Shown here one piece after another: positions 34,756 to 44,051 of a stretch of DNA of 64,000 bases (position 1 is its first letter; each line of letters opens with the position of its first letter). The stretch is from Agarivorans albus (lineage in GTDB: Bacteria; Pseudomonadota; Gammaproteobacteria; Enterobacterales; Celerinatantimonadaceae). Below the pieces are notes generated by a model that ran no database searches, had not been told where the DNA came from, and saw only the letters and a list, made by a program, of their open reading frames with translations. The stretch lies in contig NZ_AP023032.1 in assembly GCF_019670105.1 (NCBI RefSeq), positions 1,916,972 to 1,980,971 on the forward strand. Direction: 5' to 3'. Both the position numbers and the translations under genes were made by a program.

Positions 34756-35526
34756 ATGGATTATATTCAGCTTAATCATGACAACATCGAGAGTGAGCAC
34801 ATTTGCTGCGGCTTTTCTGATAAGAAATGTGCCAACAGCTACCATGCTAAAAAACAATGGATGAGTCAGCAATTTGAACAAGGGTTTGTATTTCAGCGCT
34901 TAGATGAAAGAGCCAAGGTCTTTATTGAGTATCAAGCTGCCGAGCAAGCATGGTTACCCATTGTTGCGCCACAGTATTTGGCGCTTGGTTGTTTTTGGGT
35001 ATCTGGTAAGTATAAGAAGCAAGGTCATGGCAAAGCCCTGTTGGCGAAGGCGATTGGCGCTGCTAAAGAAAACAACAAGCTCGGTTTGGTTACCGTTGTA
35101 GGCAAGAAAAAATACCACTTTATGAGCGATACCAAGTGGCTGCTTAGGCAAGGCTTTGTAGTGGTTGATGAGGCGCCAAATGGCTTTTTGCTCTTAGCGT
35201 ATCAATTCCCCAATTCTGCAGACGAGCAAAAACCGCGTTTTGCAAACTCGGTGCATAATGCAGATCTTAGCAATGCTCAGCGAGGTTGCCTTGTTTATTA
35301 TTCTAATCGCTGTCCATTTGCTGAGTATCACGTCTTAGAATCTCTGCAGCAAAGTTGTGTTAAGCGGAACATCCCGTTAAGCATTGTTAAATTAGATAGT
35401 GTAGAAAAAGCGCAAAATTGCCCTTGTCCGCAACCTATCTTTAGTCTTTATTATCAGGGGCAATTTATTACCACTGATATAAGCGCTTGTATGGATAGTC
35501 GTTTTGATAAGTTTATTACGCCTTAG
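34756..35526 (+). CDS. GNAT acetyltransferase with YoaP-like C-terminal domain
   Basis: About 256 residues starting MDYIQLNHDNIESEHICCGF. The N-terminal GNAT fold shows acetyl-CoA binding in KYKKQGHGKALLAKAI. The C-terminal part (from about 165) matches the YoaP domain: GCLVYYSNRCPFAEYHV, a CxxxC-like site, and CPCPQP. The enzyme's substrate is unknown. An in-frame TTG lies seven codons upstream, but ATG at 34756 with GGAG upstream fits better. It is eight bases upstream of the frame that contains the next gene, so the two are likely cotranscribed. Confidence 0.78.
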   Translation: MDYIQLNHDNIESEHICCGFSDKKCANSYHAKKQWMSQQFEQGFVFQRLDERAKVFIEYQAAEQAWLPIVAPQYLALGCFWVSGKYKKQGHGKALLAKAIGAAKENNKLGLVTVVGKKKYHFMSDTKWLLRQGFVVVDEAPNGFLLLAYQFPNSADEQKPRFANSVHNADLSNAQRGCLVYYSNRCPFAEYHVLESLQQSCVKRNIPLSIVKLDSVEKAQNCPCPQPIFSLYYQGQFITTDISACMDSRFDKFITP

Positions 35527-35546
35527 GCGTAATCTTGAGGAGAGTA

Positions 35547-36020
35547 ATGGCTAAAGTCATTTTTCTGTGTGGTTTTATTGGTTCAGGTAAAACTACTTAC
35601 GCAAAAAAGCTAGCGGCGGAGCTGCCGGCATTTCGTTTCACCATGGATGAGTGGATGATCCCTTTGTTTGGTGAGCATATGGATCGCGAGCTATTTGATG
35701 CGCGACAAGATGCTCTTTATGGTTTGTTTCAACAATCTGCAATATCGTTATTGAAGTTGGGAAACTCAGTTGTGTTTGACTGCGGCCTTTGGCAAAAAAC
35801 AGAGCGAATAGAAATGGCTCAGTGGGCCCAAGCCGAAGGCTTTGAGTTTGAGATTCACTATCTAGACGTAAGTTTTGCGCAATGTTGTGACCGCGCTTAT
35901 TCACGTAATAAGGATCGCGGTGAGCACGCTTACGAAATGACACCCGAGATGATGGAGATGTTTTGGCAACAATTTGAGAAGCCGAGTGCAGAAGAAGTCG
36001 TTATTAGAGTTTGCTCTTAG
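35547..36020 (+). CDS. Small P-loop kinase-like ATPase (AAA_33 type)
   Basis: About 157 residues starting MAKVIFLCGFIGSGKTTYAKKLA, with Walker A GFIGSGKTT near residues 8-16. It has FTMDEWM, VVFDCGLWQKTER (Walker B-like region) and a CCDRAYSRNKDRG arginine-rich lid. These features are shared by AAA_33 nucleotide or aminoglycoside-type kinases related to zeta toxins. The substrate is unknown and no antitoxin-like gene is next to it. ATG at 35547 is chosen because AGGAG lies just before it; a TTG four codons upstream overlaps that site. Confidence 0.72.
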   Translation: MAKVIFLCGFIGSGKTTYAKKLAAELPAFRFTMDEWMIPLFGEHMDRELFDARQDALYGLFQQSAISLLKLGNSVVFDCGLWQKTERIEMAQWAQAEGFEFEIHYLDVSFAQCCDRAYSRNKDRGEHAYEMTPEMMEMFWQQFEKPSAEEVVIRVCS

Positions 36021-36202
36021 CGCTTTGCGAAATGGGGCCAATATCTCTTACCTAACTACTTTTTTGTATCTCAATCATAGGTTCTTTCAAGGCTCGCTTA
36101 TTGTTTCGTAGGTATAAACGAGCCCAATTATAGCTAGTAACATCGTTTCTCACTGAGGTACGCTATCGGCATAATCAATCATTTACCGATGTAGTCGAAT
36201 AC

Positions 36203-36640
36203 CTATTTTTTAGGTAGCGCAGTGACAAAACGATATGCATTAAACTCTTGCCCATTGTAGCGGCCGCGAACCTGTACCGAGGTCATCGTCATTACACTTG
36301 CTACAGATTTTGCGGTTACGGTATGTGACATCGTATTCTCGAAAACACCGAATGATTCTTGATTAACAATCACTCCAGGGCCTGGTGCAATTTTTATAGC
36401 TAAGTCTTCTATCTCGCCATCGGATTCAATAATAACCTGATAGCTAAATTCACGATCGACCAAGTCCAATATCTTCGGTGTTACAACTCTAACGCCATCG
36501 GGCAGCTTTATTGGTCTATTCAATATTGGGTCATAGCTTCCATGAAATCGTCCGTCCTCGCAGGCTGAGCTTATACTTGGTGTAAGCAAGCAGAACAAAC
36601 TCAATAGTATTAATAGTGGTCCATTTTTTATATTAAACAT
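36203..36640 (-). CDS. Exported protein of unknown function
   Basis: A 145-residue protein with a signal peptide (GPLLILLSLFCLLTPSISSA, cleavage before CEDGRF; the Cys may also make it a lipoprotein, although ISSAC is an imperfect lipobox). The rest is beta-rich: PDGVRVVTPKI, FSYQVIIESDGEIEDLAIKIAPGPGVIV, and VQVRGRYNGQEFNAYRFVTALPKK. No family is recognised. It is divergent from the FG-GAP lipoprotein gene across 272 bases that contain TGGTTAACCA-type palindromes, so the two could share control. Confidence 0.6.
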   Translation of the reverse strand: MFNIKNGPLLILLSLFCLLTPSISSACEDGRFHGSYDPILNRPIKLPDGVRVVTPKILDLVDREFSYQVIIESDGEIEDLAIKIAPGPGVIVNQESFGVFENTMSHTVTAKSVASVMTMTSVQVRGRYNGQEFNAYRFVTALPKK

Positions 36641-36790
36641 CAGTAACTTGCCTTTCGTGATACTTCTTACCTATAGGCTTTTAAAAATCCTAGGGTAGGT
36701 GGAAGTAAATATTTTTAATGATTAATCATTGCAGTAATTCCAATTGTTATCAGTATGTTTAAGGTCAAACATCGATCTACCCCACAATAA

Positions 36791-36853
36791 TGGTTAACCA
36801 ATATGGATCTTCATCGCACAAAATGTGAACCAATATTGAATCATGGTTTACCA
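36791..36853. promoter_or_regulatory. TGGTTnACCA operator-like sites before the FG-GAP lipoprotein gene
   Basis: TGGTTAACCA (36791-36800, perfect palindrome) and TGGTTTACCA (36844-36853), each followed by AAT. Between them is AACCAATATTG. The TGGTnnACCA core is that of UxuR/ExuR-type GntR regulators; the binding factor here is not known. The spacing (53 bases) is five helix turns. Confidence 0.55.
36805..36827 (+). promoter_or_regulatory. Shared upstream box GGATCTTCATCRCACA (copy 2)
   Basis: GGATCTTCATCGCACA then AAATGTG, matching the copy at 30737-30759 at 20 of 23 positions by eye. It lies between the two TGGTTnACCA sites. Confidence 0.5.
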
Positions 36854-36912
36854 ATGAATTAGCTTAAGGGGGAATTTGGTTCCAGTCATAATCTGAATAA
36901 AAAGGATTTAAT

Positions 36913-39900
36913 ATGCCCCACATGGTTGAACGCTTTAATAAGCGTCTTTGTTTGACCTTGCTAGCCGCCTCTTTAACTACATTATACGGATGTGGTAGCA
37001 GCTCTGACGATGGTACTCCCCCCCCAGTAGATGACAGTTTTACAGTTGGTATTTTTGAGCCAGTTACCTTAGAGAAAAATTTTAGTGGTGATTCGTTACA
37101 ACGAATTGACTTTGAAGTTTCTATCGACAGTGACTTTGCTAATTTATCGCTATACATCGATGACAAGCTTGCAATAGACAATATTGATATTCCTGCCTCT
37201 GGTATCAATACTATTAACGCATTAGTGGATATTGGTGAGGTGGGGCAAAAAAGTATTAAGTTAATGGCCCGTGGTGGTGATATCACTGTTAATAAAATGG
37301 AATTTAGTGAACGCCCCGATTTATTACTGCCTAAGTTTGTTGATATTGCCGAAGAGGTGGGGATCACAGACCAACTAAATCTACCTAAATATGGTGGGCC
37401 AACCGTTGCCGATATTAACAATAATGGTTACTACGATCTTATTCTTAATAACCATAACTGGCGTCCAACCAACCAGCTTTATTGGAATAACCAAGACGGC
37501 ACGTTTACTTTAAACACTGGTGACTGGGATGGTTCTTTATCATGGGGTGACATGCATGGTACCGCTGTAGCTGATTATGACAAATCGGGTGATTTAGGCA
37601 TTATCGTAACGCGAGGTGGCGGCAACGGAACAACACCTTCATACCCAGACTTTTTCGTTAACGAGGACACTACACTAACAGAGTCTTACCAAGAGGTAGG
37701 CATCACTGAAAGTGCCCGTGGCCGAGGTGCTCGTTTCATCGATATGAATGGCAATGGTTTCCTTGACCTAGTATTCATTAATGCTGAAGGCATTAACGGT
37801 GACAGTGGAGCACAGCATTTATTTTACAAAAACAACCTAGACGGAACCTTTAGTCGAATTGATGTACCAGGCATCGAAAAAGCCAATACTGAACGGGTGT
37901 TAGTGTTGGACTACGATGGTGATGGTGTAGATGACTTATTATTCCTCACTCCGATGACCTTGTGGAAAAATAATGGCGATTTCACGTTTACTGACGTAAC
38001 CGATACAGCTTTACCTGAGAATGTACGCCAAACATGGCAAGTTCAAGCGGCCGCTGATGTGGATGTGACAGGAAATGGTTTTGCAGATATCTACTTATCA
38101 AAAGGCCTTCCGCATTACCAACTTTCAAATCGTTCCTTAGACTTTAACCCGAGCTCACAAACACTTGATCTTAACGATGATGGTAATCAGGGGCGCAGAA
38201 CCATGCAGCTCACGGTGGAAGATTCGTTTACACTAAAAAACCTTCACCTCACTTATCGTCAATATGACGGTGGTTTCCCGATAATGCTGGGCGAGAACAA
38301 AGTTGCCCATGAAGTGGTTAAAGTTGAGGATTACTACACGCTTCCTGAAGACTTAACTATTGCTCAAGAAGCAGCAATGGGGTGGCCAGAAAATCGCGAA
38401 GAAAATGGCATTTACATCGGCTACGTTGGTGACAACCAGTGGAATGTGGAATGGGTTAAAAATGACAACGTGTTTTGGCAGGTAGCGTTCTCACTCGATA
38501 ACATTCAAAATGTGAATACTGCATGGGAGCCTCAGAACCGAAATCAGCAAGATATACTGTTGGTTAACAAAGGCGGAGTATTTGTTGATGAAACCAGCGA
38601 ATGGAATCTTCCTCCAGGTGGTAATCACTGGGGCGTTACTTACGGAGACTTTAACAACAACGGTTACAATGACATCTTTGTTCATCGCTATGGTTTCTTA
38701 AAGGAACGTGTTACCGATTATCTATTGCTAAATACCGGTGAAGGTAAGTTTGAATTAACTCAAATGCATGGCGCTCATGATCCAAAAGACCCTGGTCATG
38801 GTGACATGGGACAAGCCTTTGCTCTTACTCGTGATGGTAAAGTTGACTTACTTAATGGCAGTGAAGACGGCATTTGGTATCTCTACAAAAACCAAACAGA
38901 GATTACCGACAGTCATAGTTTAGTGCATGTTGGTTATAGCCCAGTGCATAATGTCGACCCAATGTCGGCAGTTATTAAAGTGTCAGTTGAAGGTAAGTCT
39001 TATACAAGACGTGTAGGCTCTTCAGGTGAAAACTTCTCACAAAGTTTACTGAACACAGTACATTTTGGTTTAGGTAAATCTACAGCTATCGAACAAGTCC
39101 AGATTACGTGGCGTAATGGTGAGACAGTTTATTTAAATGCTCCAGCCATTAATGAACGAATCACCAGTGATGATGCTGAAATGCCAGCGCCAACTGACAT
39201 CGATTTAGGGCGCGAAGAGCGTAAACTGCGCCCTGGTGATAGCTACCAGATCACGCCAAGTTTTACGCCGGTTAATGCGATTAATGGCGTGACTTACACG
39301 TCAAGCGCTCCAGATCTAGTGTCAGTTAGTGACACTGGCTTAGTCACAGCAATAGAGCTAGGCGAGGCAACAATCACTGTACAATCCACTGCTGCCGAAA
39401 GTGTCTCTGCTTCATTGCTGGTGAAGTCAGGCGAGTTTGACCCTATCTATGCAACAGGCATTAGCATCGACTGGGAAGAACAAGCTGTTTACATTGGTCA
39501 AAACTACCAATTAACCGCGCAGCTTACTTCCAGTGAACCTGGAGAACTACCTGATGATCCTTCAATTCTATGGTCTTCATCTGATGTGAGTGTTGCAACC
39601 GTATCAACCAGTGGTCAAGTTAACCCTATTGCTGCGGGTAATGTTGTGATTACTGCAACTGCTGTAGGTTCTGAAGTAGCTGATCAAGTAAAAGATACCG
39701 TTTCATTGGATGTAGAGGCATTTGTAGAAGCGAGTGTTGTATTTGATGACAACAGTAAATATCTCGGACCAGAGCTATGTACAAATCAACCCCTTGATGT
39801 GGTAGCAAATTATCATGCTGGCTCGGGGTCAGAAGTTAACAGCAATGGTTTAACCTTCCGCTTAAGACACATGGATGCTGGTTGGGGGCTTGTTAATGAT

Positions 39901-40113
39901 TACATCATTGAACATCCTGAATCGGCTAACAGTGAATCAGGTACGGCAACTGCTGAGTTTGACCTAAGTGATCCTTTAGTTATCCCAACTGCAGATCTTC
40001 CAGACGGGCACTTCCACTTCCTATTTGTTGAATTTATTACTGACGAAGGTAAGAAATTCGAGAGGGGTATCGGTTGGGCACCTGGCGATATTAAAATCGT
40101 AGACTGTATTTAA
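36913..40113 (+). CDS. Large lipoprotein with FG-GAP/VCBS repeats, UnbV/ASPIC domain and Ig-like domains
   Basis: A 1066-residue lipoprotein, lipobox LYGC with Cys27. After a beta domain (about 45-145) come FG-GAP repeats with calcium-type loops: VADINNNGYYDLIL, VADYDKSGDLGIIV, FIDMNGNGFLDLVF, VLDYDGDGVDDLLF, DVDVTGNGFADIYL and later YGDFNNNGYNDIFV, so a beta-propeller interrupted by an insert at about 405-550. An ASPIC/UnbV segment (VGSSGENFSQSLLNTVHFGLG) is near 710. Two BIG2 Ig-like domains follow (about 765-935) and a C-terminal beta domain with CTNQP and a final Cys. Role unknown. Binding of polysaccharide at the surface is an inference from the architecture and from the promoter box shared with the symporter. 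Confidence 0.8.
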   Translation: MPHMVERFNKRLCLTLLAASLTTLYGCGSSSDDGTPPPVDDSFTVGIFEPVTLEKNFSGDSLQRIDFEVSIDSDFANLSLYIDDKLAIDNIDIPASGINTINALVDIGEVGQKSIKLMARGGDITVNKMEFSERPDLLLPKFVDIAEEVGITDQLNLPKYGGPTVADINNNGYYDLILNNHNWRPTNQLYWNNQDGTFTLNTGDWDGSLSWGDMHGTAVADYDKSGDLGIIVTRGGGNGTTPSYPDFFVNEDTTLTESYQEVGITESARGRGARFIDMNGNGFLDLVFINAEGINGDSGAQHLFYKNNLDGTFSRIDVPGIEKANTERVLVLDYDGDGVDDLLFLTPMTLWKNNGDFTFTDVTDTALPENVRQTWQVQAAADVDVTGNGFADIYLSKGLPHYQLSNRSLDFNPSSQTLDLNDDGNQGRRTMQLTVEDSFTLKNLHLTYRQYDGGFPIMLGENKVAHEVVKVEDYYTLPEDLTIAQEAAMGWPENREENGIYIGYVGDNQWNVEWVKNDNVFWQVAFSLDNIQNVNTAWEPQNRNQQDILLVNKGGVFVDETSEWNLPPGGNHWGVTYGDFNNNGYNDIFVHRYGFLKERVTDYLLLNTGEGKFELTQMHGAHDPKDPGHGDMGQAFALTRDGKVDLLNGSEDGIWYLYKNQTEITDSHSLVHVGYSPVHNVDPMSAVIKVSVEGKSYTRRVGSSGENFSQSLLNTVHFGLGKSTAIEQVQITWRNGETVYLNAPAINERITSDDAEMPAPTDIDLGREERKLRPGDSYQITPSFTPVNAINGVTYTSSAPDLVSVSDTGLVTAIELGEATITVQSTAAESVSASLLVKSGEFDPIYATGISIDWEEQAVYIGQNYQLTAQLTSSEPGELPDDPSILWSSSDVSVATVSTSGQVNPIAAGNVVITATAVGSEVADQVKDTVSLDVEAFVEASVVFDDNSKYLGPELCTNQPLDVVANYHAGSGSEVNSNGLTFRLRHMDAGWGLVNDYIIEHPESANSESGTATAEFDLSDPLVIPTADLPDGHFHFLFVEFITDEGKKFERGIGWAPGDIKIVDCI

Positions 40114-40122
40114 GTTTACTTT

Positions 40123-40148
40123 GCAAGAGCCGACTTATCGGCTCTTGC
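40123..40148 (+). terminator. Terminator hairpin after the FG-GAP lipoprotein gene
   Basis: GCAAGAGCCGA/TCGGCTCTTGC perfect 11-bp stem, four-base loop; only short T stretch follows. Confidence 0.85.
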
Positions 40149-40482
40149 TTTCTGTTGTTATCCTACCATTGAGCTTAGCGAGCTTGCGCTTATCATTCTA
40201 ACAAGACTTATGTTCTGGACCGCGCTAGGGCAACCAACTTGTGTTGTAATCAGTTTACTCTTTCAAATCGAAAAATACTTTTTGGCTCAGCGGCAGAGTT
40301 TTGATTGGCATGTCAAATAATGCTCTGTTTTTTATCATTTTTATTTAATGTTATTGCTCAATAGCTATTGTAAGGAAGTTCGCAAAGCAATAGACTAAAT
40401 TTCATAAAATATGATGGTAATACAACCTTGATACTGGTGACTCAACGACAATAACCAGCGCAAAGGCTTTAAACTCCAGGGA
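40149..40482. other. Intergenic region before the GGDEF-EAL gene
   Basis: About 330 AT-rich bases without an ORF. TGGTAATACAACC at 40415-40427 resembles half of the alginate-regulon motif, but the match is weak. Confidence 0.5.
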
Positions 40483-42126
40483 TTGGGTTTGATTAGCAAA
40501 GCAAAACGTTCTAACAAGTGTATCGTTGCAGAATCTCTTGCGGCGTTATTGGCTACCTTATTATTGGGATTTGTTCTCGCTCATCTCGAAGCGTTTGAAA
40601 CCCTATATTCCTTTTCTCGCAACCATGAAAGTTGGGAACTGGACGAAATCATCTTAATGGTGTTGTTATCTCCTATTTTTTTGTTGTGGCTTGCGGTACG
40701 CAGATGGGCCGAAGCTCAATACGAAGCAAAAATAAGAGAAGAGCGCGAATCTCAGTTGGCTTACCAAGCGACTCACGACCCGCTCACCGGCTTAGCTAAC
40801 CGAATATCTTTGGAAGACCGCTTAAGCCAAGCAGTGGCACGCTGCAATCGAAACAACTCTCGTATCGCTGTATTGATGATAGATCTTGATGATTTTAAAA
40901 AGGTAAATGACTATTTAGGGCATGATGCGGGAGACCGTTTATTGCGGGAAATTGCCCAAAAAATCGCCTCAGGTATTCGAGCCGAAGATACCATCGCGCG
41001 GTTTGGTGGAGATGAGTTGGTTGCGGTACTAAATTGCGACAAAGGCCAATCAGCATGCTTGTTATCTGTAGAGCGCATCATAAAGGCCTGCAATTTTACC
41101 ACTGTTATCGATGGCCTAAAGATTGAAACTTCGGCCAGTATTGGGGTGACATTCTATCCGGAACAGGATCAAGAAAGCTTGGCTCCGGAGCAATTAATCC
41201 GCCAAGCTGATCAAGCCTTATACCGCGCAAAACTGGCTGGTAAAAATCGTTATGAGCTATTTGATGGAGAAAGCGCTCGAACGATCAAGTCTCTATTTGC
41301 TCAACGCGAAGAGTTTAAAGCAGCCTTGGCAAATCAAGAGTTGCAACTCTACTATCAAGCTCAAGTGAATACCAAAACCGGACAAGTGATTGGTGCTGAA
41401 GCGCTATTGCGCTGGCTGCATCCTAACTTGGGAATACGTTCCCCTGTGAGTTTTTTGCAGGCCATTGAAGATCACCCGCTTATTATTGACTTAGGCGAGT
41501 GGGTAATAAACCAAGCTTTGGCTCAACTAGAGCGTTGGCAACAACAAGGCGTGCATCTTAAAGTAAGTGTCAATATATCTGCTTTTCATATCCAACAAGA
41601 TAATTTTGCTGAACGCTTAGATCACCTTTCTAAGCAATACCCAACGGTAAAGCCTGGTTGCTTAGAGCTAGAGATTACCGAGACTGGAGTATTAGATGAC
41701 TTTGCTCAAGTCGCAAAAGTGATGGCACAATGCCAAGGCCTAGGTTTTAGCTTTGCCTTGGATGATTTTGGAACTGGTTATGCGTCTTTAAGCTATTTGC
41801 AAAGCTTGCCTGCCGAACTCATCAAAATTGATAGAAGTTTTGTTCGTGATGTACTGGACGACCCTAAGGATCTCCGGATGATAAAAGGCATTATAAGTTT
41901 GGCAAAAGTATTTTCATTGCCGGTTATTGCAGAGGGAGTTGAAAGCAAAGCACAACAAGATAAATTGTTGAGCTTAGGCTGTGAACTTGCCCAAGGGTAT
42001 TTTTATGCAAAGGCCTTACCCGAGCGCGAGTTTCTTGAATGGCTCAGCAAAAGGCAAAGAGGTGTAGCTAGCAACCAAGCTTTGCCATCGATGCCTTGCT
42101 CCAGCGCCGGTGATTTAGCTACTTAA
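40483..42126 (+). CDS. GGDEF-EAL membrane protein (c-di-GMP cyclase/phosphodiesterase)
   Basis: About 547 residues. Two membrane spans lie at about 15-35 and 55-72. The GGDEF domain follows (THDPLTGLANR near 97, ARFGGDELVAVL near 172), then an EAL domain (GAEALLRW near 307, VNISAFHIQ, LEITETGVLDD, DDFGTGYASLSYLQ, IKIDRSF, VIAEGVES). Both signature motifs look intact, GGDEL being an accepted variant, so it could make and break c-di-GMP. There is no recognisable sensor domain beyond the short membrane anchor. The start is uncertain: TTG at 40483 lies right after AGGGA, and TTG at 40489 has better spacing. Confidence 0.88.
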   Translation: MGLISKAKRSNKCIVAESLAALLATLLLGFVLAHLEAFETLYSFSRNHESWELDEIILMVLLSPIFLLWLAVRRWAEAQYEAKIREERESQLAYQATHDPLTGLANRISLEDRLSQAVARCNRNNSRIAVLMIDLDDFKKVNDYLGHDAGDRLLREIAQKIASGIRAEDTIARFGGDELVAVLNCDKGQSACLLSVERIIKACNFTTVIDGLKIETSASIGVTFYPEQDQESLAPEQLIRQADQALYRAKLAGKNRYELFDGESARTIKSLFAQREEFKAALANQELQLYYQAQVNTKTGQVIGAEALLRWLHPNLGIRSPVSFLQAIEDHPLIIDLGEWVINQALAQLERWQQQGVHLKVSVNISAFHIQQDNFAERLDHLSKQYPTVKPGCLELEITETGVLDDFAQVAKVMAQCQGLGFSFALDDFGTGYASLSYLQSLPAELIKIDRSFVRDVLDDPKDLRMIKGIISLAKVFSLPVIAEGVESKAQQDKLLSLGCELAQGYFYAKALPEREFLEWLSKRQRGVASNQALPSMPCSSAGDLAT

Positions 42127-42250
42127 GGTGTATTTATATTAAGTTGCAAAGAGCATGTTGTGTAAAAGCGGCCAACAGAGCCAATAAATAGTATTGTTAT
42201 GCGTCGCTTTGTTGTAATTTGGTTGTATCAATGTAACGAAATGTGATTTT

Positions 42251-43390
42251 GTGACTACCAGTAAAAACGCGTTAACTAACAATTTCAGTTATTTATTGCA
42301 CTCTAATATTAACCATAGTGAAATTACGCTTAATGCTAGCTCACCATTTCACAACCCATTGTTCTTGCAAGCTTTAGAGCAACAAGCATGTGTGGGCGCT
42401 AATAGCGGCTGGCAGCCTCATCATATAGAGTTACCCGATCATCAATTATTGTTTCCCAGCTATTTAAAGTCACATAGCTATGGTGAGTATGTGTTTGATT
42501 GGGCCTGGGCCGATGCTTATCAGCGTTACGGTTTACAGTACTACCCCAAGCTTGTAACCATGCAGCCTTTTACGCCTATCGGCGGGCAGAAGCACTTTGG
42601 TAATGCCCTCACTGATAGCGCCGTTTCTCAACTGACCGATAGTGTGGTAGATATTTGCCAACAACAGAGCTTAAGTTCTTGGCACTGCAATTTTATTGAG
42701 CAGTCTTTTGCCGAGCAATTGCAAAGCAATGGCATGATGACGCGTCACGGGGTGCAGTTTGAATGGCATAATCAAGGCTATGCTAGCTTTGAAGATTATG
42801 TATCACGTTTTACCTCTCGCAAAAGAAAAACCACTAACAAAGAGCGCAGAGTAGCGATATCCAGCGTGGACGAGATAGTTTGGCGAACGGGCGAAGATAT
42901 CGACTATCAAGCCTTAGAGGCATTTTATCTTTGTTATCAAACTACCTATATGAAGCGTGGACAAAAAGGCTATTTGTCGTTTGGATTTTTTCAGCAACTC
43001 GCTAAGCAAATGGGCGATAACATGCTGCTGGTGACAGCAGAAAAAGACCAGAAAATTGTGGCTAGTGCTTTGTTCTTTTTCAATCAAGATAACTTATATG
43101 GCCGCTACTGGGGGTGTTTGCAAGAGCTAGATATGCTGCACTTTGAGTTGTGCTTTTATCAAGGTATTGAGTTTGCGATTGCCAAGGGAATGCAGCGGTT
43201 TAACCCGGGAACTCAAGGTGAGCATAAGCTTTACCGAGGCTTCGAACCGGTGACTACGTATTCTTCTCACTATGTTGCTCGTAGTGACTTTTCCGCTGCA
43301 ATAAAAGATTTTTGCCTCGAAGAACAGCGTCAAATTGCGCAATATGCCGAACAGTGTAAGAAACTGCTTCCTTATAAAATACAAGCCTGA
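42251..43390 (+). CDS. GNAT/FemAB-like protein (COG3146, DUF482 family)
   Basis: A 379-residue protein typical of the family once called peptidogalycan biosynthesis protein: ASPFHNPLFLQALEQ near the start, FTPIGGQK, YASFEDYVSRFTSRKRKTTNKERR in the middle and FNPGTQGEHKLYRGFEPVTTYSSHY near the C-terminus. It has a double GNAT fold as in Fem transferases that use aminoacyl-tRNA or acyl donors. The exact reaction is not known. The start is GTG at 42251, without a strong ribosome site, so the N-terminus is uncertain. The next gene starts 17 bases after it and is likely cotranscribed. Confidence 0.8.
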   Translation: MTTSKNALTNNFSYLLHSNINHSEITLNASSPFHNPLFLQALEQQACVGANSGWQPHHIELPDHQLLFPSYLKSHSYGEYVFDWAWADAYQRYGLQYYPKLVTMQPFTPIGGQKHFGNALTDSAVSQLTDSVVDICQQQSLSSWHCNFIEQSFAEQLQSNGMMTRHGVQFEWHNQGYASFEDYVSRFTSRKRKTTNKERRVAISSVDEIVWRTGEDIDYQALEAFYLCYQTTYMKRGQKGYLSFGFFQQLAKQMGDNMLLVTAEKDQKIVASALFFFNQDNLYGRYWGCLQELDMLHFELCFYQGIEFAIAKGMQRFNPGTQGEHKLYRGFEPVTTYSSHYVARSDFSAAIKDFCLEEQRQIAQYAEQCKKLLPYKIQA

Positions 43391-43407
43391 GTAAAATGGA
43401 GTTAGTC

Positions 43408-43980
43408 ATGGATGTCGATTTACAGTGCCGTTGTGGGAAAATAAAAGGGCAGATAAAGCAAGTAAGCCCAAGCGCTGTTAAGCAGCTAGCCTGTTACTGT
43501 GAAGATTGCCGCAAGTTCGCTCTACATTTGCAGAGTGAGGGAGGCTCAATAAACCAATATGGTGGCTCCGAGCTATATTTAGCGGCGCCCGCTAAGGTTG
43601 AAATAGTTGAGGGCAAACAGCAATTAGCCTGTTTGCGACTAACGCGCAAAGGCATTTATCGCTGGTATAGCCAATGTTGTAATACACCTATTGCTAATAC
43701 CGTGGGCATTAAACTGCCCTTAGTAACGGTTTATCAAGATTTTGTGGCTGCAGAGCAAACTAGCGCTTTACAAAGTCAAGTTGAAGACTTGGGAGCCGTA
43801 AATGAAGATGAAGCCTTAAAGCCACTACCCAAGGCACTGTTGGGAGCATCCCCACGGATAACCAAATTTAAACTGATTGTTAAATTACTAAGCTGGAAAC
43901 TGACCGGAAAAGGAAAACCCAATCCTTTCTTTGAAAACTCAGGCAGGGCAAAAGTAAAACCCTTGATACTTAAAAGCTAG
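43408..43980 (+). CDS. DUF6151/GFA-like zinc-binding protein
   Basis: About 190 residues. The N-terminal half has CRCGKIKGQI and CYCEDCRKFALHL, then QCCNTPIANT, the Cys pattern of Gfa-like (glutathione-dependent formaldehyde-activating type) zinc proteins. The C-terminal part is basic and ends VKPLILKS. Function unknown. The ATG at 43408 is chosen over one four codons upstream because GGAG then lies seven bases before the start. It is convergent with the helicase gene. Confidence 0.72.
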   Translation: MDVDLQCRCGKIKGQIKQVSPSAVKQLACYCEDCRKFALHLQSEGGSINQYGGSELYLAAPAKVEIVEGKQQLACLRLTRKGIYRWYSQCCNTPIANTVGIKLPLVTVYQDFVAAEQTSALQSQVEDLGAVNEDEALKPLPKALLGASPRITKFKLIVKLLSWKLTGKGKPNPFFENSGRAKVKPLILKS

Positions 43981-44051
43981 TTTCCAAAGTTAACTCGCTT
44001 CTTCTAAAGCTGATTTAATTAGCCCTCTCGAGCAGTGAAGGCTGTTACACA

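Noticed and set aside
35547-36020. Zeta-type toxin of a toxin-antitoxin pair
   Set aside because: The fold is related, but no antitoxin-like ORF is adjacent and the protein follows a GNAT gene in an apparent operon.
36864-37421. 185-codon open frame on the reverse strand inside the FG-GAP lipoprotein gene
   Set aside because: It overlaps the well-supported lipoprotein start, has no family features and runs into low-complexity Ser/Ile codons typical of a shadow frame.
40415-40427. TGGTAATACAACC as a further alginate-regulon site before the GGDEF-EAL gene
   Set aside because: Only one half matches and the palindrome is broken, so it is expected by chance in AT-rich DNA.
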